DNA of 64,000 nt from Hippasteria phrygiana (lineage: Eukaryota > Echinodermata > Asteroidea > Valvatida > Goniasteridae). Both the position numbers and the translations under genes were made by a program. Shown here in pieces: positions 12,123 to 22,764 of this stretch; positions within the stretch are counted from its first letter, which is position 1, and every line of letters starts with the position of its first letter. The notes beneath the pieces were generated by a model, which was given only the letters and a program-made list of their open reading frames with translations, did not search any database and was not told the origin of the DNA. The stretch is from the NCBI GenBank assembly GCA_037893225.1, contig JAZGUH010000074.1, positions 434,001-498,000 on the forward strand, in the 5' to 3' direction.

Positions 12123-12913
12123 AGCCCCAACAAAAACTAGACATATGGTACAGTGTTTGTGGACAAACACAGGGCTGTTTTGTTTTTTTGTGTAAAATTT
12201 TGTGATTAAAATGAAAGTTCAAAAATTTCAAAAATCATAAAAAAAATTGTCGATGACGTCATCATGACATCATTTCAGATTTTGCATGCTAGTGACAGTA
12301 TCTACCTACCCACCAATTTTCATGACGATTGGACCTATCCTTATATGTGTTTTAAAAAAGCACATTTTTGATGATGTCATCATGACGTCACACATTTTTT
12401 TCCTTTTTAGGGCATATCTTTGAGACCTACCAAAGCTATAACAAAAAGAATTTTGAAAATATGACGTCATTTTGGATTTTGCATCCTAGTGCCAGTATCT
12501 ACCTACCCACCAATTTTCATGACGATCGGACCTATCCTTATATGTGTTTTAAAAAAGCACATTTTTGATGACGTCATCATGACATCACACATTTTTTTTC
12601 TTTTAGTGCATATCTTTGAGACATACCAAAGCTATAACAAAAAGAATTTTGAAAATATCTTGTTTTGTTCGCTAGATATATTAAAACGAATATTACGATT
12701 TTTAAATTTCAAAAATTCATAAAAAATCACGTGATGACGTCATCATGACGTAAATGTTCGGGATACATTCTGAGCAGTTAGTCTAAGTGTCTGCCAAGTT
12801 TAAAGCCAATCGGCACCATAAAAGTAGCCAAAATGCCAGTAAGAAAGAAACGTGTACAAATGCTATGGGCATTTGGCTGAAAAAGAAGCACAAAAAAAAA
12901 CTAGACATGCTAT

Positions 12914-12938
12914 GTGTTTGTCACGTTATGACAAACAC
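12914..12938. repeat. Unit-start stem-loop
   Basis: A perfect 10-bp stem GTGTTTGTCA / TGACAAACAC with a 5-nt loop, just after the CTAGAC that opens the second array unit. The other units have a shorter version with stem GTGTTTGT / ACAAACAC and loop GG. Confidence 0.8.
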
Positions 12939-15575
12939 AGGGCTGTTTCGGGGTTGTTTTGTTATTTTGGATGTGTAATATGCTTATAATAGTAAAAGGT
13001 GTTTGTTAGTTAAAGACGGAGGGGTTAGGATGTTGTTGTTGGGAGGAACATAAAATTTACAAAATAAAAAAAATCATAGAAAATTTGCCGATGACGTCAT
13101 CATGACGTCACTTCGGCTGCCGCATGCTTGTGGCACACTATCTACATACCCACCAATTTTTATGACGATTGGACCTACCCTTATATGTGTTTTTTTTTTA
13201 ATATATGTTTGATGTCGTCATGATGACGTCACACATTTTCTCATTTATGTGAAAGAATATAGAAGCTAACAAAGCTATTACAAAAAGAATTTTGAATTTA
13301 GCATGTTCTGGTGATGAGATATGGGTTTAAGAAACTTTAAGGTTAAAAAACTTAAAAATTACTATAAAATCGTATGATGACGTCATGATGACGTCATGAT
13401 GACGTCACCTCAATTTTCATCTATAACACTTACTTGTCTACCACCATAGCAGGTTTGAATGCAATCGGACCTACGGTTCTCTAGATATGTGCCCTTGAAA
13501 AATGCACCTTTAAGATGACGTCACATGACAAGTGATGACGTCATCATGACGTCACTCTTCGGCATACATTCTTAGCTTAGGGTCTCTGTTTGAGTTAAAC
13601 CTGATTAAGATCTGAGGTTGTTTAGTGACCAAAGTGGCTCTTACAAAATTCGTGTACAAAGTCTATGGGATTTGGGATAAAACTAAAAAGTCATAGAAAA
13701 TCAGCTGATGACGTCATCATGACGTCACTTTGGATTTTACATGCTAGTGGCACTATCTACCTACCCACCAATTTTCATGACGATCGGACATATCCTTATA
13801 TGTGTTTTAAAAAAGCACATTTTTGATGATGTCATCATGACGTCACACATTTTCTCCCTTTCAGGGCATATCTTTGAGACATACCAAAGCTATAACAAAA
13901 ATAATTTTGAAAATATCTTGTTCTGTTTGCTAGATATATTGAAAAGAATGTTACGATTTTAAAATTTTGAAAAATTCATAAAAAATCATGTGATGACGTC
14001 ATCATGACGTCACTTTGGATTCAGCATCCTAGTGACAGTATCTACCTACCCACCAATTTTCATGACGATCGGACCTATCCTTATATGTGTTTTAAAAAAG
14101 CACATTTTTGATGATGTCATCATGACGTCACACATTTTCTCCCTTTCAGGGCATATCTTTGAGACATACCAAAGCTATAACAAAAAGAATTTTGTTTTAC
14201 GATTTTGAAATTTCAAAAATTCATAAAAAATCACGTGATGACGTCATCATGACGTAAATGTTCGGCATACATTCTGAGCAGTTGGTCTAAGTGCCTGCCA
14301 AGTTTAAAGCCAATCGGCACCATAAAAGTAGCCAAAGTGCCAGTAAGAAAAAAAACGTGTACAAATGCAATGGGCATTTGGCTGAAAAAGAAGAAAAAAA
14401 AAAAGAAAAAAAAAAGAAAACTAGACATCTGGTACAGTGTTTGTGGACAAACACAGGGCTGTTTTGTTTTTTGGTGTAAAATTTTGTGATTAAAATGAAA
14501 TTTCAAAAATTTCAAAAATCATTAAAAAAAATGCCGATTACGTCATCATGACATCGTCATCATGACATCATTTCAGATTTTGCATGCTAGTGACAGTATC
14601 TACCTACCCACCAATTTTCATGACGATCGGACCTATCCTTATATGTGTTTTTAAAAAGCACATTTTTGATGATGTCATCATGACGTCACACATTTTTTTC
14701 CTTTTTAGGGCATATCTTTGGGACCTACCAAAGCTATAACAAAAAGAATTTTAAAAATATCTTGTTTTGTTTGCCAGATATATTTAAAAGAATTTTACGA
14801 TTTCAAAATTTCAAAAATTCATAACAAATCACATGATGACGTCATCATGACGTCATTTCAGATTTGGCATGCTGGTGGCAGTATCTACCTACCCACCAAT
14901 TTTCATGACGATCGGGCCTATCCTTATATGTGTTTTTAAAAAGCACATTTTTGATGACGTCATCATGACGTCACACATTTTTTTCCTTTTTAGGGCATAT
15001 CTTTGAGACATACCAAAGCTATAACAAAAAGAATTTTGAAAATATCTTGTTTTGTTCGCTAGATATATTGAAAAGAATGTTACGATTTTCAAATTTTGAA
15101 AAATTCATAAAAAATCACGTGATGACGTCATCATGACGTCACTTTGGATTCAGCATCCCAGTGACAGTATCTACCTACCCACCAATTTGCATGACGATCG
15201 GACCTATCCTTATATGTGTTTTAAAAAAGCACATTTTTGATGACGTCATCATGACATCACACATTTTTGTCCCTTTTAGTGCATATCTTTGAGACATACC
15301 GAAGCTATAACAAAAAGAATTTTGAAAATATCTTGTTTTGTTCGCTAGATATATTGAAAAGAATTTTACGATTTCAAAATTTCAAAAATTCATAAAAAAT
15401 CACGTGATGACGTCATCATGACGTAAATGTTCGGCATACATTCTGAGCAGTTAGTCTAAGTGTCTGCCAAGTTTAAAGCCAATCGGCAGCATAAAAGTAG
15501 CCAAAGTGCCAGTAAGAAAGAAAACGTGTACAAATGCTATGGGCATTTTGGCTGAAAAAGAAGAACAAAAAAAAG

Positions 15576-15609
<34 letters not shown>

Positions 15610-15620
15610 ACGAAAACAAG

Positions 15621-15778
15621 GGCTGTTTTGGAAAAGTTTCCAAAACAGCCAAAAAAAAAAATCTTAACGAAAACAAGGGCTGTTTCGGAAAAGTTTCCGA
15701 AACAGCCAAAAAAAAAAAAAAAAAAAAAAAATTCTTAACGAAAACAAGGGCTGTTTTGGAAAAGTTTCCAAAACAGCC
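15621..15778. repeat. Three near-perfect hairpins between A tracts
   Basis: Hairpins at 15621-15650, 15678-15707 and 15749-15778 each have a 14-bp stem and a 2-nt loop. They are preceded by TCTTAACGAAAACAAG (first two) or TTCTTAACGAAAACAAG and separated by A runs. Stems 1 and 3 begin GGCTGTTTTGG and stem 2 GGCTGTTTCGG, with the opposite arm changed to match. They lie at the A-rich end of the third array unit. Confidence 0.9.
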
Positions 15779-15862
15779 AACTAGACGAACGGTACGGTGT
15801 TTGTGGACAAACACAGGGCTGTTTCATTTTTTAGCCCCACAATTTGGGAGGCAAAGCCATTA

Positions 15863-17631
15863 GGGTAATTCCATGTCGGATCACCCAATGGGTTAAACTC
15901 TCTTCAAATTGGTTCTAATTTGGTGTATGGGGTAGTTCAGGCTGCAATTTACTATAAATCTAAAATGTATGTACATGTGTACATACATACATGTACATGG
16001 GTCATTCCATGAAGTTGAGACACAATGTGTGACATATTGGTAAAGATTTTAAATTGGTGTGAAATAAATTTGTTACACCACATGTAATTCTATACAATTA
16101 TTTCATCATAGGTTAGATTCATTGTGACATAATATTTAGTTTAGGGTCCTCTCTCTTGAGTTTCACATGAACTCCCATAGACTTACTTTGGATAAATCAA
16201 CGATGTAACAAGGGACACGGTGTCCCGGTTACATCTTAGTTTATGTTGCTCATAATTCATAAATAATCATGTTAAAGCATCCAAATCTGTATGTGGTAGT
16301 TAGAAAATGTTATCCTGCAAGGATGTAACATGGGACACCGCTCCATCAAGGGTGGCAAACTAACACATGACACCAATTTAGGGGGTCTTTTTTATGTTTT
16401 TAAAAAGAGGTACTCCAAGTCTTTGTTATCATGTTGCATGGACATTTCACATACTGCTTACAGATAAATTATGGAAGAAAGTTCCCAAAATTGCTAGGAT
16501 GTAACGTGGGACACCACCGTTACATCCGAGTCCATTTTGCCCTAATTTTGAAAAGGCAGTCCAATATATTGACTCTACAAGTTAATTTTATTAAAAAGGT
16601 AATCACACAAAAGAAAAGAAATTTAATTCAGACTTCATTTGATGAAAAGTAAGAAAGCTAGACATGCAAGCAGGATGTAACAAAATTTAACAGAGTGGGA
16701 CACCATCCGTTACCTCTCTAACCACAGATTTGTTAGCCATATAACAGAAAAGATGTACATGTACATGTAAGAGATACTGAAAATATGATTTGTTGTTAAG
16801 TTACATGCAGTTTTTGCTAACTGCTCATGTAAAATAAAATAAAATAGTTAATTGTTTAAACCTCTGAACCCTATTTGTATTTTGTAAGTTTTTATGTCAC
16901 AAAATTACCCCATAATTTAGCCCGGGACACCATCACACTTGGTGACAAAACATAAATATATCTCAAATAATGCCCTCATGTTTTGTATCATTCGAAAGCC
17001 TTCCTTTTACTCTTCAAGTTCATATCATAATCACCATTAAAGTCAGTTTAGTTTAAACAAGAAAAACAATTACATAATCAAAGAATGCCAAAATGTGTGT
17101 GTGTCTCAATTTCATGGAATAACCCACATGTATATTTATGGTAAATTGATCACATTTTTGCATCAATTATGCCAACTTTGAGAAGAGCTAGAAAGCAAAA
17201 AAAAATATATTATTCCTGTATTTTTTATTATATTATGTAGAAAACATGTTGGGATATAATTTTCACCAAAGTTCATCTCAAGGTCATGTGATCCACAAGG
17301 TCAAAGTAAAGGTCAAAAGGTCATCAAATTTCAAATCGCTCTACATAAATATAATGGCAAATTCATATGCAATTACCTTTCCAAAGACACCAATATAAAC
17401 AGATTTGGCCAACTGTTTACATTTGAAAATTGGCGGGCGTGGCCATTTTGACCAAAATCACCAAAAAAGGGCATGCCGTAGCAAAAAAATCTGTTGGTTC
17501 GATGGGGCTAAATCTTGAAATTTCAGCTTTTTCAGCCTCAATTTAACCCATACACCAAATGTGAGCCAAAAAATGAAGTGGGTCAGGTTTAAATTTCCAT
17601 TTTTGGGGGGTGATTTTACATGGAATGACCC
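15863..17631. repeat. Nested GGGTCATTCCATG foldback elements
   Basis: The outer ends are GGGTAATTCCATG (15863) and the complement of GGGTCATTCCATG (ending 17631). A second element, 15999-17125, has inverted ends GGGTCATTCCATGAAGTTGA / TCAATTTCATGGAATAACCC followed by ACACA-type sequence. The inner one contains at least five degenerate GGATGTAAC..GGGACACC words, two next to inverted GGTTACATC or CGTTACATCC. The outer part carries a TCAAGGTCATGTG/AGGTCAAAAGGTCATC stretch. No protein. Probably a related foldback element inserted into another. Confidence 0.6.
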
Positions 17632-18213
17632 ATAATTATATACCTGGCCAGTTGCGTACACACTACTACGGTTGTATCTTCCAACACTAAACCACAAAGC
17701 CTCACCTCAGTACATTTGCAATCAACCCATCACATTAACTTCCATCTGGCCATCCACAAACTTTTACTTGAGTTTCACTGAAACAGTGTCAATCACAAGT
17801 ACGTGTACATGCAAGACATCTAATTTGCAATTAGTAGAAACAACGACACATTCCGGAGATGTAGCTGTTAATTCCATTGACAGACATGCTGCAGGCAATT
17901 CAAACTCTGCTGTATCGTGCATTCAATTAAAACACAAACATGCAGCTGTACGGTCCTTGAGGCCAAGCCAAGATAACTAATATAGCTGTCAGCTGTGAAC
18001 ATAAATCATTCATTACACAAAGGCATTGCACGTGTATTTATCTACACAAAACATTCAAAAATGATTTCAATTTTGTGTTTCGCGGACCACAAACAGAACT
18101 TTAGTTGTTTTTTTTTATCAGCAATGCACTCTAGCTTTTATCAGCACTCATGCAGTGCCATGCCATGCTGGGCTAAAATGAAAACTTACTTCAGATATCC
18201 TCACCAAACTCAC
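17632..18213 (-). other. Start of neurexin intron
   Basis: Directly follows the splice donor on the minus strand. No conserved exon seen here. Confidence 0.5.
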
Positions 18214-18215
18214 CT
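18208..18215 (-). promoter_or_regulatory. Splice donor of neurexin first coding exon
   Basis: Minus strand reads GAGGAAG then GTGAGT, a full match to the metazoan donor consensus. It cuts after the first base of a glycine codon (phase 1), right behind the EGF-like domain. Weaker GT sites follow at about 18204 and just past the in-frame stop. In vertebrate alpha-neurexins this boundary is the alternatively spliced site SS1. Confidence 0.8.
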
Positions 18216-18946
18216 TCCTCACAGATTTCGCCCACGAAACCCGTGCCGTCGCATTCGCACCGCGACCGTCCCTCTTCGCTCACACACAAACCACCATTCT
18301 TGCAGGGGTCGTTGGTACTGCAGAGATCCGAGATGTCTTCAGCGACATTGTTGGAGGCCAGCTGCTCCGGACGCCGCCACCGGTTGGGACGGGCCTGCAC
18401 CAGGTACGCGATATTTCGTAAGTGTCCCATAAGGTGAGTCCTGGTCTGGGCCTCGGGCCGGGCCAAATGCGAGCGCCGCACCTGCAGCGGGATGCCCCCA
18501 AAGAAGAAATCGGTCTGCGTCGGCAGCTCGATGATCTCCCCGTTCACTGTGCCTGATCGCTCATCCCCATCCACTTTGAAGGTAAATTTTCTTGGGTTGT
18601 TTCTGATCACTTCGACGGTGTGCCATTCATCGTCGTCTAGGTTGTTGCCCACAATCAGGGTCCTGCCTTTGTTGTTGATACGCATGTGCAGCAGCAGACT
18701 TCCGTCCTCCATTGCGATCTCCATAAAGTCCACTTGTTTCATGTCGTCGGCGTACGCCAACAGAACGCTGGATTGTTTGGATTTGAACTGGAATCGAAGA
18801 GTTCCATTTACGGATGTGTTCCACCGCTCATACTGCGTGTACGTGTCTTCTGTACCCATATACCGCAGGGCACCAATGAGTCCAGCATGCACAACCAAGC
18901 ACAAACACACCAGCAGGAATCTATTGCTTTCAGAGTACGGCGCCAT
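18214..18946 (-). CDS. Alpha-neurexin, first coding exon (partial gene)
   Basis: Encodes the start of a presynaptic adhesion receptor that binds neuroligins and other partners across the synapse. ATG at 18946, then a signal peptide (residues 1 to about 26, hydrophobic FLLVCLCLVVHAGLIGA), a first LNS/laminin-G domain (about 27-200, with RWNTSVNGTLRFQFK, WHTVEVIRN, FFFGGIPLQV) and an EGF-like domain with six cysteines (209, 215, 221, 230, 232, 242). This order is that of alpha-neurexin EGF-A after LNS1. Two Asn-X-Ser/Thr sites lie in NTSVNGT. The exon ends at residue 244 plus one base; the frame stays open seven more codons into the intron and stops at 18191. The rest of the gene must lie left of the window or in unrecognised exons. 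Only clear host coding exon here. Confidence 0.9.
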
Positions 18947-19750
18947 ATTATCTTTCGTACCTATTCCCTCTCCTCAAAGATACACTTGCCAGTACCAAAA
19001 ACAAGTCACAGCACTTGCAAAAAAAAAAACCATCAATCTGTCATGTCAATTTGCTCTCTGCTTCCCCGAGTGGATTTCAGGAGCATGCCAACCCATCCAA
19101 CTGGTAGGGTATCCGGACCCCCTAGGCTGTAACTGCCTTTGCACAGACAGCGGGCATGTCGAGACGCTCAACGCCCCTGCAGATATCACAGCTCTTCTCT
19201 CTAGGGGAACAGTCACCTCATCACCACGGTTTTAAAAAATATTGACAGTTGATAGCTCAGTGGGCAAGAACAACCACTAGCATTGACAGCGAGCTCCAAA
19301 GACAGTCATCTCCCCACATCAGCTGCATTCAGCGAGTAAAACGATCAGCTTCTTTCTTTTTCTATCAGTGCACGCTTCGCCAACCTACACGACGATATCC
19401 CTGGCGACACGAAGCCCAGAAGAGACACGCTGCTTGCACCGATTTGTACATGTGCATATTTCCAATCACGGCATCACGGGAGAGCCCAGCTTGCCTTGTC
19501 CTCATTCCAATGGCTCTAGCACTGATGACTGCACCGTTCTGCCTGCTGTACATGTATGTACGACGGCACAGGGAGTGATTTAGTTAGTGACGTTAACGTT
19601 GAGCTGAGTGAACTGCACATGTACAGTAGGCAGACCGTTGGTGAGTGCTCTGTATGTGTGGGTGTACGTGTGGCAGTTAATGGAGGCTCACTGGCTGACG
19701 GACTATAATCATGTAGAGGGTCGGCATAGCAGGTGATCCATCCTAAAAGA
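18947..19750 (-). promoter_or_regulatory. Neurexin 5' flank or 5' UTR
   Basis: Sequence upstream of the neurexin ATG, less AT-rich than the surroundings. No convincing TATA box, initiator or splice acceptor can be fixed by eye, so where transcription starts is open. Plus-strand open frames here run antisense to the exon and look like shadows. Confidence 0.35.
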
Positions 19751-19767
19751 GGGGGGGGGGGGGGGGG
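19751..19767. repeat. G17 homopolymer
   Basis: Seventeen consecutive G, followed by a purine-rich stretch; could form a quadruplex or be an assembly weak spot. Confidence 0.9.
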
Positions 19768-20814
19768 AAGAAGGGGAGGACAACAAGATTAAAACATCCG
19801 TTAGACACAAAAAGACATTTACATACACGTGCATGCAAAATGCACAATTACATTGTGATTTTAGGGTTACAACAGTCACTGAAAAGACAAAATCTTTTAG
19901 TCCAGTAACACTTATGACTGGTCCGTTGATAATGTCAATGTGGAAAACAAGAAATCTAGTTATTATTCATTAAAATTTACCGTCTTGTCTGAATGACATG
20001 AGCCACTTAAGCAGTGAGTGAACCTTTTGGTTAACTCAGCGAGTTCTCTAATATCAGTACCAATCCAACGTCAACTCAAATTCTCCTTCACACAATAACT
20101 ACACACAAGTTGAGAACAATTCACTAATTGTCGTAAAACTGTCAAAAGGGCACCCGGTATGCTGGAGAAACATTAAAATATAACAGATTCAGATGCTTCT
20201 ACATCAATATATCTACAAAAATGCTTTTGTTTATTTCACTATATTTTGACAGTAATATTAAATTTGTCCTACTGTACACATGTATGTAGTTTTGGGGTTT
20301 ATTTAATTATTTATTACATTTCTTTAACCAGGGTGTGCCCAAACAGTTTAAAGCTGGTTTCCATTGGGCCCTGCATAAATTTCAAATTAAAAATGAATAT
20401 TTACACACATAACAAAAATATTTTACACAAATAGCAGAACATTTCCACAAATAAAAGAACAAGGTTAAATTTCCAATGTAAGGCTATATGGTATAATCTT
20501 TTTGATGCACCTTAATTAATTAAAACATCCTCTGAACAGATTTTGAAAATATCAAAATTATGACCATTAAAATTTGCATTGTTATAAACAGAAAGTGACC
20601 AACAACTGTAGTCAATTAAATGATCGGCAAAAGCAATTTTCACAACAGATTTGGTTTTAAACAGGCATCAGTTCAGAATTAGAAATGAAATAAAGCAATG
20701 AAAAAAACAAACTTATTTCTTGCTAAATTACGTCAGATCACAAAATTAATTATTATTCAGAGATGTAGCTGACTTTGTGTTTTGTACTGAATCTGGCAAA
20801 GGGGATTGAAGGCT
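19768..20814. other. Unannotated stretch
   Basis: AT-rich with no supported feature. Confidence 0.4.
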
Positions 20815-21015
20815 GATCAGATCCGGAAAGGGGGATTGAAGTACGATTAACGCAAGTACGATCAGGATCTGATCCGATCTGATCCGGTCTTATCCGATCT
20901 GATCCGAGCCGATCTGATCCGAGCCGATCTGATCCCAGCCGGTCTGATCCAATCCGATCCGAGCCGGTCTGATCCAATCCGATCCAATCCGGTCTGATCT
21001 AATCCGATCCATCTT
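20815..21015. repeat. GATCC/GATCT minisatellite
   Basis: Degenerate tandem copies of a roughly 15-bp unit close to GATCTGATCCGAGCC, densest from about 20867 to 21000. The DRIGSD-like frames on the minus strand are a by-product of the repeat. Confidence 0.8.
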
Positions 21016-21224
21016 TTCGATCCCCTTTTGGAAAAGATTGGACCAGGGTCTCATCCGGGGCTGAACTGGCAATTTTATTTTTTAATGAATACACGTACAG
21101 CCAAACACAAAGGAAAGCGACTCACAGTAAGGACAAATTGGAAAAATAGGAATGAGGGAAAAAGAAAAGTACAGGTATGATACATGTAGTCCCAGCTAAA
21201 ACTTGTCTGGCTACCGGCTAGTAT

Positions 21225-21725
21225 AGCGGGCTACTCTTTATGCTGAATGAAAGGTAGCTGTTCACATTCCTCTTGAATGCAGATACATCTATGTCAAATA
21301 AAGAAGGAAAACATTGTTCAGAGATGAGTTCCACAACTTATAAGGCTGTGACCTGTGGGAAAAAATACTACATTTGAATGCTCTTGTCCTGGACCCAGGC
21401 AAGCTCAAGGCCTAAGGTGATACAGTGAGCAGATCTGGATATAGCCGAGTGTCACATCTGAAGTGCTTAAAGGGGGAATCAACTAACCGACCACATCTAT
21501 ATAGATTAGGGTTACTGAAGCCACTGCCCTACACTGCGTAAGTGGAGCTAGAGAAGAGCCCACCTCATCATCATCGAGGTTACACAACCTCTTTTGGACC
21601 CTATCTAGAAGAGCAATGTGGTATGAAGGGACCCCATCCATGCAAGCAGTACTCCATGAGAGATCTAATAGTTGAGTTGTACTGATACAGGAGAGCACTG
21701 CTAGGAAAAAATTTCCTACATGTAG
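21225..21725 (-). pseudogene. CR1/L2-type LINE reverse transcriptase C-terminus, broken
   Basis: Reading leftward on the minus strand, three frames give successive parts of the RT thumb and C-terminal region: STIRSLMEYCLHGWGPFIP, then LLDRVQKRL with LTQCRAVASVTLIYID, then LWNSSLNNVF and AFKRNVNSYLSF. These match the family order (IR..MEY...W, LD..Q.RA, L..RRDVA...L, LWN.LP, FK..V..YL). At least two frameshifts separate them. A 5'-truncated dead copy; no catalytic YADD region remains. Confidence 0.7.
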
Positions 21726-21978
21726 CTCGATCTATACAGACAGCCCATACGCATAGAGGCACTTTTGCCAATATACAAACAAGCAAGTGTACAAATGTAT
21801 GTACAAGTAAATGTGTATGCAGTACTGAAGACAAAGTCTGGGCACACAGTTGATGTGCCGGTCCCTACGCAGTATGCATGCATAGCATCAGTTCGCTGGT
21901 ACTTAGTCTGGATTCGTTCTCTATCGTTCACATTCATTGATGTCAGCAACTCGCCTGCAGATTATTTAATATGGAGCA

Positions 21979-22764
21979 TTCACACAACACTTCTTGGGGT
22001 TAGAAATTCTCCGGGTAATTTTAGCTGCCTCAAAACCCCATATAACCCGGGTAACTTCTAACCCTGCTTGCACGATGGGGGTTAACCCACCAATCTCGGG
22101 GTTAAAAACGACCTTGAAACGATTCTCCAGGTTATCAGTAGTGTGAAACCTCGCCGGGTTTACTTAAACCCGGGTAGGTGGGTGCGCTTCGTCTTGTTTT
22201 ATCGGCCAGCTGCATGTAATTAATTTTGGCCAAAGCCCATCCCCTTTCAAGTAGATTTGAAAACATCCACCCCCGCCCAGCCCAACTTTCTTGATACTCA
22301 TGTCAATTTGACTGCAGGAGGAAACTTTTCAGGCGGATATCATGTTGTTTTTGGGGGGTGGGGGGTTGTCACTTTTAAGGGCTATTTCTTACGAAATTCT
22401 GGATTCCCCACTACCCAACTTTTGGACACGATTTATGTCACTATTCAATGCTGAGATCATGGGAAGAAAAATAATTCAAAAGTATTTTTTTAGTATAATT
22501 AATCTTACTTTCAAGTCTCAAAGTGCAAATTACATTATGGTTCAGGGTTTTGGGAGGACAGAGGTCAAGCAATGCACATTCTCCGGGTTACCATTCGCAT
22601 TAGTGTGAATGCAGAAGTTACCCGGGTGCACGTTGAAGTGGGTAAACTGAATTACAGGGTTAATTTTGTAGTGTGAAACCGATTCTCCGGGTTAGTTTCG
22701 CCCGGGAAATGGACTACTACGCGGGTGATTAATTAGTCGGGTAAGTTCAGAGTAGTGTAAAACC
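21979..22764. repeat. CCGGGTAA foldback element, copy 1
   Basis: Aligns along its length with 46018-46816: shared ATTCTCCGGGTAA/TTCTCCGGGTTA words, CCACCAATCTCGG, CACGATTCTCCAGGTTA-type and TTTTGTAGTGTGAAACCGAT segments in the same order. It ends near GTAAGTTCAGAGTAGTGT. ACCCGGGT-type words recur in both orientations. Middle third differs from copy 2. No open frame. Confidence 0.65.

Larger units (their letters stand above)
12137..15862. repeat. Tandem array built on GATGACGTCATC palindromes
   Basis: Higher-order tandem array. Unit starts are marked by CTAGAC followed by a GTGTTTGT...ACAAACAC stem-loop and GGGCTGTTT, at 12137, 12901, 14421 and 15781, giving units of 764, 1520 and 1360 bp plus a partial one. 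Each unit ends A-rich after a shared segment with TATGGGCATTTGGCTG. Within units, GATGACGTCATCATGACGTCA-like words alternate at spacings of about 118 and 167 bp (for example 14668, 14835, 14953, 15121, 15239, 15406), a 285-bp subrepeat. The core contains TGACGTCA, identical to a cAMP-response element. Open frames inside are short and shared only because the DNA repeats; I see no protein. Confidence 0.85.

Noticed and set aside
12137..15780. CRISPR-like array
   Set aside because: Spacing alternates and the spacers are themselves repeated; the sequence is clearly animal nuclear DNA.
12489..15863. Repeated small proteins in the palindrome array (STYPPIFMTIG-type frames)
   Set aside because: The frames recur only because the DNA repeats; starts, ends and C-termini differ between copies and no domain is recognised.
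15473..15863. Poly-Phe and poly-Lys frames of 113 and 109 codons
   Set aside because: Homopolymer A tracts around the hairpins read on either strand.
18492..19235. 247-codon plus-strand frame antisense to the neurexin exon
   Set aside because: Shadow of the coding exon; no domain-like content and starts inside the antisense of conserved neurexin residues.
20753..21072. Protein with DRIGSD repeats
   Set aside because: Translation of the GATCC minisatellite.
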